From Acidiphilium iwatense (GTDB taxonomy: Bacteria; Pseudomonadota; Alphaproteobacteria; Acetobacterales; Acetobacteraceae): a DNA stretch of 64,000 nucleotides. Both the position numbers and the translations under genes were made by a program. This document shows positions 15,563 to 22,872 of this stretch, piece after piece. Positions within the stretch are counted from its first letter, which is position 1; each line of letters opens with the position of its first letter. The stretch covers positions 1 through 64,000 of the forward strand of contig NZ_JAKGBZ010000019.1 of assembly GCF_021556475.1 (NCBI RefSeq), read 5' to 3'. Under the pieces are notes generated by a model. The model made no database searches and was not told the DNA's origin. It worked only from the letters and a program-made list of their open reading frames with translations.

Positions 15563-16756
15563 ATGCAACCGATTTGCGCAATTTGCGGGCACAGGATCGC
15601 CCCTGCCGACGACTCCGAGGAGCACATTCTCCCCGGCGCGATCGGCGGGCGCCGGACCGTGCGCGGATTCCTGCACGACGGCTGCAATCACCGCTCGGGC
15701 CATACCTGGGACGCGGCGCTCGAAAAGCAGCTACGACCGCTGGCCCTCCACCTCGGCGTGAAGCGCCAAAGCGGACGGACCCTGCGCATGGCGATCACCA
15801 CCACCGCAGGCGAGAACTTTCTGCTGAACGCCGGCGGCCAGCTGGAAATGTCCCGACCGGAGATCAAGCGCACGCCGATCCCGAACGGAGAGACCATCCA
15901 GGTCAAGGCCGGGTCGATCGCCATGGCGCGCGACGTGCTGGAAGGTATGAAGCGCAAATATCCAAAGGTGGACGTGGATTCAGTCTTGGCCGGTGCCGAG
16001 GTCCAACGTACCTACGCCCAGGGCGTTGTGCGGATTGACCTCGAATTCGGGGGTCCAGTGTCCGGTCGGTCCCTCGTGAAAAGCGCCTTGGCGCTGGCGC
16101 ACGATGCCGGCCTTCCCATCGACCGATGCGGCGACTCCCTGGCCTACCTGCGTGAAGCCGATGCCGAGCCCTGCTTCGGCTACCACTATGCCGATGACCT
16201 GGTCGATGGCCGGCCGCCGGCGACGCCACTGCATTGCGTCGCCATCGACGCGAACCCCAGCACCGGCTTGATCCTAGGCTACGTCGAATACTTCGGCATC
16301 CACCGCGCCGTGGTCTGCCTTGGCCGTGGCTATGCCGACGAACGCCTGAAGGCAATCTACGCCTTCGACCCCCGCACCGGCGAGACCTTGGATGTCGCGG
16401 TGCGCCTCGACTTCGGCGTCGCGGATGTCCGGGCGATCTATGACTACGAGCTCGACGACGCCGAGAAGCGACAAGAGGCGTTCGGTGCGGTGTTCGGTCC
16501 GGCCTTGAGCGATCACCAAGGCGCCGAGCGTGACCGGGTACTCCGCGACAGCCTGAACTTCGCCTGGGCCAACTGCGGCGGCGTGCCGGATCAACCGCTT
16601 ACCACCGAGCACCTCGCAAGGCTGAAAGAGTTGTTCGCCGACCAGGCGACGCCGTGGTGGAAGCACGTCACCGGCCTCGACGAGCCGGCTGCGCGCCAGT
16701 TGGCCCTGGCCTACATCAGCCAGGTGCTGGCCGCGGCCCAATCGACGCCGGCTTAA
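15563..16756 (+). CDS. HNH-type nuclease-like protein (cargo)
   Basis: The 397-aa protein opens with a treble-clef motif: Cys5-x2-Cys8, Glu20-His21 in EEHILPGAIGG, and Cys41-Asn42-His43 in LHDGCNHRSGHTWDAAL. This is the pattern of HNH_5-like endonucleases. The remaining ~340 residues are a mixed alpha/beta region I cannot assign. It is the first gene of the block inserted between copG and trbB and is followed by 237 bp before the next operon, so it may be its own unit. An anti-phage role is inferred from neighbours only. Confidence 0.65.
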   Translation: MQPICAICGHRIAPADDSEEHILPGAIGGRRTVRGFLHDGCNHRSGHTWDAALEKQLRPLALHLGVKRQSGRTLRMAITTTAGENFLLNAGGQLEMSRPEIKRTPIPNGETIQVKAGSIAMARDVLEGMKRKYPKVDVDSVLAGAEVQRTYAQGVVRIDLEFGGPVSGRSLVKSALALAHDAGLPIDRCGDSLAYLREADAEPCFGYHYADDLVDGRPPATPLHCVAIDANPSTGLILGYVEYFGIHRAVVCLGRGYADERLKAIYAFDPRTGETLDVAVRLDFGVADVRAIYDYELDDAEKRQEAFGAVFGPALSDHQGAERDRVLRDSLNFAWANCGGVPDQPLTTEHLARLKELFADQATPWWKHVTGLDEPAARQLALAYISQVLAAAQSTPA

Positions 16757-16993
16757 GCCGGCACAGGTGCCGCGCCGATATATTCGAGATAGTGCCCGAC
16801 CACCATTGCGTTCCGGGATTGGAGCAGGTCGCGACCGATGTGGTGGCTGGCGCTGGCGCGCGAGTTACGGGCAGGGCTTGGCGAGACAGCGCCTGATGAT
16901 GGTCCCGAGCGAGACCGGCGACGCCCTGACACATTGGACATGGCCTTTGACAGAATGTTTGCGATCTAGTCCAGAATCGTATATGTATGTGAC

Positions 16994-17791
16994 ATGATGT
17001 CCAAAGAAGAGTTCGCCGAGCACCTGTCCTATCTTCGCCTGTCGCTGGCCGAGGCGGCGGTGTTGCTTGGCTCATCGGAGCGCAGTGTCCGACGTTGGAC
17101 CGAGGAAAGTGTCCCCGGTCCGGTCGCGGCGGCGGTGCGCGCCTGGCGCGAGCTTGAGTCTCGGCGTCTGCCTTGGAAGCCCGACACCATCTCGGTGTTG
17201 GAGCGGGACCAGGACCAGCTGGACCGCATCCGCGCCCATGACGAAGCCCTGGCCCAGGTCATCAGGGAAGTGGAAGCGCGAGGAGGGCCGGCCGAGCCGT
17301 GGGCGGTCGACCTGGAGCGTGGCCGGGCCACCTTCAGCCATGCAGAGGTCGGCTTCCACCGCCTCGCCAACGGCGGCTTCAACGTGAGCACCTATAGGCG
17401 GTTCGATCGCGCGCCTTCGGACGCCGACCGCCTCGAAATCGCGGACGCCGCCTATTGCATCGCCCAGGCCTTCTCCCGCGCAGCGGCGTCCGCCGAAGCT
17501 CTTCGGGCGCTGGCTCGATACACCCGCGAACACGGCCATCTGTTCGTGCGTGAGGGGCCCGCGATGCTTTCGCCCTCCGACGCCGAACAACGGTGCCAGG
17601 CGATCAAGAAGCAGGCCGGCGCCATCGACACGCTGGCGGTGGAAGTCGAATCCGGCCGAGCGAGCTATGCGCAGTTTGAGGAGATCCTGCGAGAGCTCCA
17701 TCGGCTCGGATTCTTTCCTGAGACCTCCCTGGTGTCGGCGGTGGCGCGCAACATGCTGGCCGCTCCCGCCCTGCGGAGCCCGCCGCCGTGA
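16994..17791 (+). CDS. HTH-domain protein of unknown function (cargo operon, gene 1)
   Basis: In this 265-aa protein, residues ~10-38 form an HTH (LSYLRLSLAEAAVLLGSSERSVRRWTEE). The next ~110 residues contain ADAAYCIAQAFSRAAAS, and the C-terminus is helical. I do not recognise the rest. The ATG overlaps a second ATG (MMSK). Its stop overlaps the start of the AbiJ-like gene (ATGA-type, GTG start at 17788), so the two are co-translated. It could be the regulator of the defence operon or a structural component of it. Confidence 0.6.
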   Translation: MMSKEEFAEHLSYLRLSLAEAAVLLGSSERSVRRWTEESVPGPVAAAVRAWRELESRRLPWKPDTISVLERDQDQLDRIRAHDEALAQVIREVEARGGPAEPWAVDLERGRATFSHAEVGFHRLANGGFNVSTYRRFDRAPSDADRLEIADAAYCIAQAFSRAAASAEALRALARYTREHGHLFVREGPAMLSPSDAEQRCQAIKKQAGAIDTLAVEVESGRASYAQFEEILRELHRLGFFPETSLVSAVARNMLAAPALRSPPP

Positions 17792-18603
17792 CCGGTGCTG
17801 ACCTTCTCAGCAAGCGAACGCGCAACGCGTTCCGCGAAGAGTTGGTGGGGTGGACGCTTGCGGAGATTGCGACCGAGTTCGACAACGAGGGCTTCAAGCC
17901 CGATTATACGCATGACCCGCAGGTCGGCGGGCAACGCCGAGGGCTGGTCGAGCAGCTGTATCACGGGATCGATTTCGCCGACCCTCGCCAGGCCGCTCGC
18001 GTCCTTGAGGTCTATCAGACCGTCGTTGCCCGTGCTCGGGGCGGCGAGGCCGGGCGGGCGGAGGACCTATTGGCCCACCTTCACCGCGACGGCGTCGACA
18101 CTTCCGGGAACTCCTTCAAGCTTCCGCCGCGCGGCCGTTCGCCTCTCCAGCCACTTGCGGCCGTCGCCAGCAGCCTGACAGCGGATCAGCTGCACACCCA
18201 GATCGAACGTATCCACGCATCGATCGAGTCCGACCCGGCTTTGGCGATTGGAACAGCCAAGGAGTTGGTGGAGACCACCTGCAAGACCATCCTAGCTGAC
18301 CTGGGCCAAGAGCACGCGACGCTCGACCTTGGCGACCTCGTGAAGGCGGCGAGCAAGGCGCTGAAGCTGCTACCGGACGGAGTCCCTAACGAGGCTAAGG
18401 GCGCCGACGCGGTGAAGAAGACACTTCGAAGCCTGGGAGTGACGGTCGCCGGCCTGGGAGAGATGCGAAACTTCTACGGCTCCGGTCACGGCCAGGACGG
18501 CCGCGCTCGAGGCCTTACCCCGCGCCACGCCCGCCTTGCGGTCGGCGCCGCGAGCACGCTGGCCGTGTTCCTGTTCGAGACCCACGACGCCAGGCGCCAT
18601 TGA
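17788..18603 (+). CDS. AbiJ-like abortive infection protein (Abi_C)
   Basis: In this 271-aa protein, residues ~10-85 (REELVGWTLAEIATEFDNEGF...GQRRGLVEQLYHGIDF) resemble AbiJ N-terminal domains. The C-terminal ~130 residues are the Abi_C/HEPN-like domain: GTAKELVETTCKTIL, then ADAVKKTLRSLGVTVAGLGEMRNFYGSGHG (motif RNxxGxGHG at 227-235), ending in a helix LAVGAASTLAVFLFE. Abi_C proteins act in abortive phage infection and the RN...H motif is HEPN-like. The start is GTG at 17788, overlapping the HTH gene. The TIR-like gene begins 3 nt after its stop. Confidence 0.75.
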   Translation: MTGADLLSKRTRNAFREELVGWTLAEIATEFDNEGFKPDYTHDPQVGGQRRGLVEQLYHGIDFADPRQAARVLEVYQTVVARARGGEAGRAEDLLAHLHRDGVDTSGNSFKLPPRGRSPLQPLAAVASSLTADQLHTQIERIHASIESDPALAIGTAKELVETTCKTILADLGQEHATLDLGDLVKAASKALKLLPDGVPNEAKGADAVKKTLRSLGVTVAGLGEMRNFYGSGHGQDGRARGLTPRHARLAVGAASTLAVFLFETHDARRH

Positions 18604-18606
18604 GCC

Positions 18607-20340
18607 ATGCCCCACCACATCTTCTTCTCATGGCAGAGCGACACCGCGAACCGGATGGGTCGGAGTTTTATCGAGGCCTGCCTTGGGCGCGCAATTGGCG
18701 AGCTTCAGGCCGACGCCGACGTCGATCCGGCCGACCGTGAGATGGCCGTTGACCGTGACACCCTGGATGTCCCGGGCATGCCGCCGATCATGGAAACGAT
18801 TTTCGGCAAGATCGACCGTGCGGCCGTGTTCCTGTCCGACCTGACCTATGTGGCAGAGCGTGCTGGCGGCACTCGGACGCCGAACCCCAACGTCTGCATC
18901 GAACACGGCTACGCCCTAAAGGCCCTCAGCTGGCGACGAGTGATCGCCGTGATGAATACGGCCATGGGCCATCCCGACCAGCATGATCTGCCTTTCGATG
19001 TCCGGCATACGCGCCGTCCGATATCGTTCGACCTACCCGAGGGCACCGACGCCGCCACGCGCAAAGCGGCGGCAGATGGCCTGGTCCGCCAACTGAAGGC
19101 TGCGCTCAAGGCCGTGTTCGGTGACGTTGAGGCGCGTTCGGCCATGGCTGGGGCCGCGCCGGCCGAGCCGCACCCCCACGATGTGGATTTGCTGGGGCGG
19201 GTTCATCGGCAGCTGCCGCAAGGCCTGCGGCAGTTCCTGCACCAACACAGCTTCGGGACGCCGTACAGGCTGGCGACGCTCGATCCGATCCACGAGATGA
19301 ACCAGGATTGGGTCGGAGCCGCCTTTGAGTTCAACGACCCCGCGGTACAGGCCGCGTTTGCCGAGGTCCGTCATGTGGCTCGCCAGTTCGGTGAACTGGT
19401 GCTGGAGCGGATTTATGCTACCCGCCGCAACATCGAGATTGGATCGCCTAAGACGGACGAAGACCTGGAAAAGGGCGTCCAGCCTAGAACGCTGAAGGCC
19501 ATCAAGGCCATGGATGAATTGGCGACCGAGCTCAGCGCAGCGATCGACAACTTCGACCGAACCGCCCGGGAACGCATCCGGGTCGCTTCAGGAGCGCATG
19601 CGGCTGCAGCGGAGGACCACCGCGCCGCCGAGCAGGTGCGTAAGGACGCGGCGGAGACCGCTTTGAATGAACTCGCCATGGACGCACACCGCGGCGGGTT
19701 GCCCGAGATCGTGACGAGGCCCCGTGTGGCCCTAAGGCTGGCACCGCTCGCTGCGGGCGATGGGAAACGCCTAGATCCCGGTCGCGTCGCCGAGCTGCAG
19801 CGCCGGTTTCCGCCCAACACCGAGGATCGAGTGGCGATCGATAGCGACGGGCGGCAGTGGTGGAGCTGCCGAATTCCACGCCGCGCGGAGGCGAACCGAA
19901 ATCCGGAGACGGACTGGCGGATGCGTCTCGTGAGGCCGGGGTATCTGGAGTACGAGGCCAAGATCGGCGCCCGAATCGATGACGATCCTCAAATTCTGGT
20001 CGATGGGAGGCGACTGGAAGCGGTCATCATTCGGAACCTCGAACGAATGGGCGGCATCGCCGCCGACCTCGATCTTGCCGGCCCTGCGCTGATCGCCGTG
20101 TCCTTCGACGGGATGGAGGACGTGGAATTGACCCGAGCGCGCCCCGGCGGCCGACGCATCCGGCGCCCCGACATCTACCTGCCCATCGCGCAGGTCGAAG
20201 ACCTCACCGCTCCGCTAGCCGACGTGCTTCGGGAACAACTCGACATCCTGTGGCAGACGGCCGGCTGGCCGGACGGCTCCCCGTCCTACGGCACAGGCGA
20301 ATGGGCCGGCTATCGAGACGATCGCAACTACAGCCTCTAG
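18607..20340 (+). CDS. TIR-like nucleotide-binding effector protein
   Basis: In this 577-aa protein, residues 1 to ~140 have the TIR-like pattern of defence proteins: HIFFSWQSDTANRMGRSFIEACL, a DRDT...PGMPPIMETIFGKIDRAAVFLSDLTYV strand-helix block, and NPNVCIEHGYALKALSWRRVIAVMN. Glu in the EHGYA motif is a candidate catalytic residue. The C-terminal ~400 residues, including FLHQHSFGTPYRLATLDPIHEMNQDW, are of unknown structure and may sense infection. It is the third gene of a tightly packed operon (3-nt gap). Likely NAD+- or nucleotide-acting, by family. Confidence 0.65.
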   Translation: MPHHIFFSWQSDTANRMGRSFIEACLGRAIGELQADADVDPADREMAVDRDTLDVPGMPPIMETIFGKIDRAAVFLSDLTYVAERAGGTRTPNPNVCIEHGYALKALSWRRVIAVMNTAMGHPDQHDLPFDVRHTRRPISFDLPEGTDAATRKAAADGLVRQLKAALKAVFGDVEARSAMAGAAPAEPHPHDVDLLGRVHRQLPQGLRQFLHQHSFGTPYRLATLDPIHEMNQDWVGAAFEFNDPAVQAAFAEVRHVARQFGELVLERIYATRRNIEIGSPKTDEDLEKGVQPRTLKAIKAMDELATELSAAIDNFDRTARERIRVASGAHAAAAEDHRAAEQVRKDAAETALNELAMDAHRGGLPEIVTRPRVALRLAPLAAGDGKRLDPGRVAELQRRFPPNTEDRVAIDSDGRQWWSCRIPRRAEANRNPETDWRMRLVRPGYLEYEAKIGARIDDDPQILVDGRRLEAVIIRNLERMGGIAADLDLAGPALIAVSFDGMEDVELTRARPGGRRIRRPDIYLPIAQVEDLTAPLADVLREQLDILWQTAGWPDGSPSYGTGEWAGYRDDRNYSL

Positions 20341-20387
20341 CGATCCAGGCGCGACAAGCGGCGGTGTTGAAAAAGGGGGAAGGCGGC

Positions 20388-21035
20388 ATGGCCCTGAAGG
20401 ACGAAATCGAGGCGATGGCCCAGTTCTGCGTCCATCTGCGGTCCGTCTGGCGCCACTACGAAATCCTGTTCGAGGAGGGTGAGCTCAGGCGCACGCTGCT
20501 GCACCGGATCGCTCCGGTGTTCTTCGGCGATCTCAATCAGCTTCTCATTGAGCAGTTGGTGCTCCAAATCTGCCGGCTGACCGATCCCCCCGTCACGATG
20601 GGACGGACCAATCTGACGATCGACTACGTCATCGGGGAAGCTGACTTCTCAGGCGCTCCGGAGGACCAAGCTCGGATCAAGACGCTGCGCGATAGCATTC
20701 ATCATTTCCGATCCAAGATCATTCCGGCACGCAATCGCCTGATCGGCCACCTCGACCGCGACGCCGTGATGGCCGGGGAGCCGCTAGGTCCGGCCAGCGA
20801 GGCGGAGTGGAAGCAGTTCTGGGACGACCTGGAGCAGTTTCTCCACTTGGTCCACACCCGCTATGTCAACCCTAGCGGCCACTTCATGCTGAACGACGTC
20901 GGAATGATCTCCGACGCGGACTCGCTGGTGAAGGCGCTGAAGGAGAGCACCTACTTCCACCGTGCGCTGGACGACCACACCCTCACCCAGCGAGTGGCGG
21001 ACATCGGCTTCAATAGCGAGTTCACCAACGCCTAG
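20388..21035 (+). CDS. AbiU2/HEPN-like protein
   Basis: This 215-aa, mostly helical protein carries the HEPN-type RNase motif Arg115-Asn116-x4-His121 (PARNRLIGHLDRD). The flanking parts (LRSVWRHYEILFEEGELRRTLL and LNQLLIEQLVLQICRLTDPP) fit the AbiU2-like HEPN group. HEPN proteins of this type are RNA-cutting toxins or Abi components. The start is placed at ATG 20388, after gggggaaggcggc. It lies 47 nt after the TIR-like gene, on the same strand, and is the last cargo gene before trbB. Confidence 0.65.
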   Translation: MALKDEIEAMAQFCVHLRSVWRHYEILFEEGELRRTLLHRIAPVFFGDLNQLLIEQLVLQICRLTDPPVTMGRTNLTIDYVIGEADFSGAPEDQARIKTLRDSIHHFRSKIIPARNRLIGHLDRDAVMAGEPLGPASEAEWKQFWDDLEQFLHLVHTRYVNPSGHFMLNDVGMISDADSLVKALKESTYFHRALDDHTLTQRVADIGFNSEFTNA

Positions 21036-21206
21036 CGCTCTGTCTGCAGGGCCGAAACCGGACATTGCCGGGTTCGCTTCATATTCAAAAGCTCCAGTGA
21101 GGTTGACGCTCCGCACCCAGCAAGTATTTTTTCTCTGCTCTACGCTCCGCTCCTACGCCAGCTAAATACTTGTTGAATCACCCCATTTAGTGCCTTTTCT
21201 AATCAT

Positions 21207-21247
21207 CCCCGTCGCCAATCGCGTGTCGCGATTGGCCAGTGACGGGG
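21207..21247. promoter_or_regulatory. Strong bipartite hairpin just upstream of trbB
   Basis: GCCAATCGCG (21214-21223), TGT, CGCGATTGGC (21227-21236) is a perfect 10-bp stem. It is flanked by CCCCGTC (21207-21213) and GACGGGG (21241-21247), which can extend the stem past a 4-nt bulge. The right arm covers the putative Shine-Dalgarno region of trbB (GTG at 21254). A second inverted repeat, CAAGTATTT (21121-21129) and AAATACTTG (21164-21172), lies upstream. No gene is seen in 21036-21253. Confidence 0.55.
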
Positions 21248-21253
21248 ACGATC

Positions 21254-22252
21254 GTGGCGGTTGCTCCACTCCATTCCGAGGCCTTCTCACGCGGTGCGCG
21301 TATGCTGCGCACCGCCCTAGGGCCCGCGATTGCCGCCTTCCTCGAAGACCCCTCGATCGTCGAGGTGATGCTCAACCCCGATGGCCGGCTCTGGATCGAC
21401 CGGCTGTCAGGTGGACTGGAGGACACGGGCCGCACCCTGTCCGCCGCCGATGGCGAGCGGATCGTGCGCCTGGTCGCGCACCATGTCGGCGCGGAAGTCC
21501 ACGCCGACAGGCCGCGCGTCTCGGCCGAGCTGCCCGAAACGGGGGAGCGGTTCGAGGGGCTGCTGCCGCCTGTCGTCACCGCGCCGGCCTTTGCGATCCG
21601 TAAGCCCGCCGTCGCGGTCTTCACACTCGACGACTACGTCGCCGCTGGCACCATGACCGCCGGCCAGGCGGTGGCGCTACGCGCCGCCGTGGCATCCCGC
21701 AAGAACATCCTGGTCGCCGGCGGCACCGGCACGGGCAAGACAACACTCACCAATGCGCTCCTGGCCGAGATCGCCGGCACGAGCGACCGCGTGGTGCTGA
21801 TCGAGGACACCCGCGAGCTGCAATGCCGCGCGCCGAACCTCGTCGCGATGCGTACCAAGGACGGTGTCGCCTCGCTGTCGGATCTGGTCCGCTCCTCGTT
21901 GCGTCTTCGACCCGACCGCATCCCAATCGGCGAGGTTCGTGGCGCCGAGGCGCTCGACCTCCTGAAGGCCTGGGGCACCGGCCATCCCGGCGGGATCGGC
22001 ACCATCCACGCCGGCACCGCGCTCGGCGCGATCCGGCGCCTCGAGCAACTCATCCAGGAAGCCGTCGTCACCGTCCCCAAGGCGCTGATCTCCGAGACCA
22101 TAGATCTCGTCGCGGTGCTGCGCGGCCGCGGCAGCGAACGCCGCCTCTCCGAACTCGCCTTCATCGCCGGCCTCGATCCCGCCACCGGCGACTACCGCCT
22201 CCAGTCCGCCGGGGCGGGCGGCGACCCCTTGCCCCTCGGAGACCCATCATGA
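21254..22252 (+). CDS. trbB: Conjugal transfer ATPase TrbB (VirB11 family)
   Basis: This 332-aa protein is a hexameric secretion ATPase of the VirB11 type. Walker A is [16 protein letters not shown] (residues ~154-169), followed by [12 protein letters not shown] (Asp box) and [24 protein letters not shown] (His box). The family start ([10 protein letters not shown]) points to the GTG at 21254. A GTG at 21239 is in frame but lies inside the hairpin. It is the first gene of the trb operon and powers pilus and channel assembly at the inner membrane. It overlaps trbC by ATGA. Confidence 0.93.
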   Translation: MAVAPLHSEAFSRGARMLRTALGPAIAAFLEDPSIVEVMLNPDGRLWIDRLSGGLEDTGRTLSAADGERIVRLVAHHVGAEVHADRPRVSAELPETGERFEGLLPPVVTAPAFAIRKPAVAVFTLDDYVAAGTMTAGQAVALRAAVASRKNILVAGGTGTGKTTLTNALLAEIAGTSDRVVLIEDTRELQCRAPNLVAMRTKDGVASLSDLVRSSLRLRPDRIPIGEVRGAEALDLLKAWGTGHPGGIGTIHAGTALGAIRRLEQLIQEAVVTVPKALISETIDLVAVLRGRGSERRLSELAFIAGLDPATGDYRLQSAGAGGDPLPLGDPS

Positions 22253-22590
22253 TCCGCGTTCTCGCCGTCGCTCGCCATTCCCGCCGCCGCCTCGTCGAGC
22301 TGGTCACGCTGACCACGCTCACACTGGCTTTCGCGCCCGCCGCCTATGCCTCCGGCTCTTCGATGCCGTGGGAGACACCGCTCAACTCGATCCTGGAGTC
22401 GGTGCAGGGCCCGGTCGCCAAGATTATCTCGGTCATCATCATCACCGTGACCGGACTGACGCTCGCCTTCGGCGACACCTCGGGCGGCTTCCGCCGGCTG
22501 ATCCAGATTGTGTTCGGCCTCTCGATCGCCTTCGCCGCGTCGAGCTTCTTTCTCTCGTTCTTCAGCTTCTCCGGCGGAGCGCTGATCTGA
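22249..22590 (+). CDS. trbC: Pilin precursor TrbC
   Basis: This 113-aa protein has a basic N-terminus, a long signal-like hydrophobic region ending around AYASG, and two further membrane helices (VAKIISVIIITVTGLTLAF and LIQIVFGLSIAFAASSFFLSFF). This is the VirB2/TrbC pilin layout. After leader peptidase cleavage it would be trimmed and cyclised by the TraF peptidase (9301) to form the conjugative pilus. ATGA overlap with trbB and 1-nt overlap with trbD. Confidence 0.88.
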   Translation: MIRVLAVARHSRRRLVELVTLTTLTLAFAPAAYASGSSMPWETPLNSILESVQGPVAKIISVIIITVTGLTLAFGDTSGGFRRLIQIVFGLSIAFAASSFFLSFFSFSGGALI

Positions 22591-22865
22591 TGGCCGCGAT
22601 CGTCGATCCCGACGTGCCCGGCTTCTTCGCACCGGTCCATCGCGCGCTCACCGACCCGATCCTGATGGGCGGTGCGCCGCGGACCGTCGCGATCGCCAAC
22701 GGCACGCTCGCGGCGGCGATCGCGCTTGGCCTCCGTCTCTGGATCCCCGGCGCGCTGATTTGGGCAGTCGGCCATGCCGCCGCCGTCTGGGCGGCGAAAC
22801 GCGACCCGCAGTTCGTCGACGTGGTGCGCCGGCACCTTCGCTACCCCGCACATCTGGGGGTGTGA
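22590..22865 (+). CDS. trbD: Conjugal transfer protein TrbD (VirB3-like)
   Basis: This 91-aa protein starts MAAIVDPDVPGFFAPVHRALT and has one or two membrane segments (TVAIANGTLAAAIALGL and PGALIWAVGHAAAVWAA), then QFVDVVRRHLRYP. It matches the VirB3/TrbD inner-membrane component in size and in position before the VirB4 ATPase gene. Confidence 0.9.
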   Translation: MAAIVDPDVPGFFAPVHRALTDPILMGGAPRTVAIANGTLAAAIALGLRLWIPGALIWAVGHAAAVWAAKRDPQFVDVVRRHLRYPAHLGV

Positions 22866-22872
22866 GGCCGCC

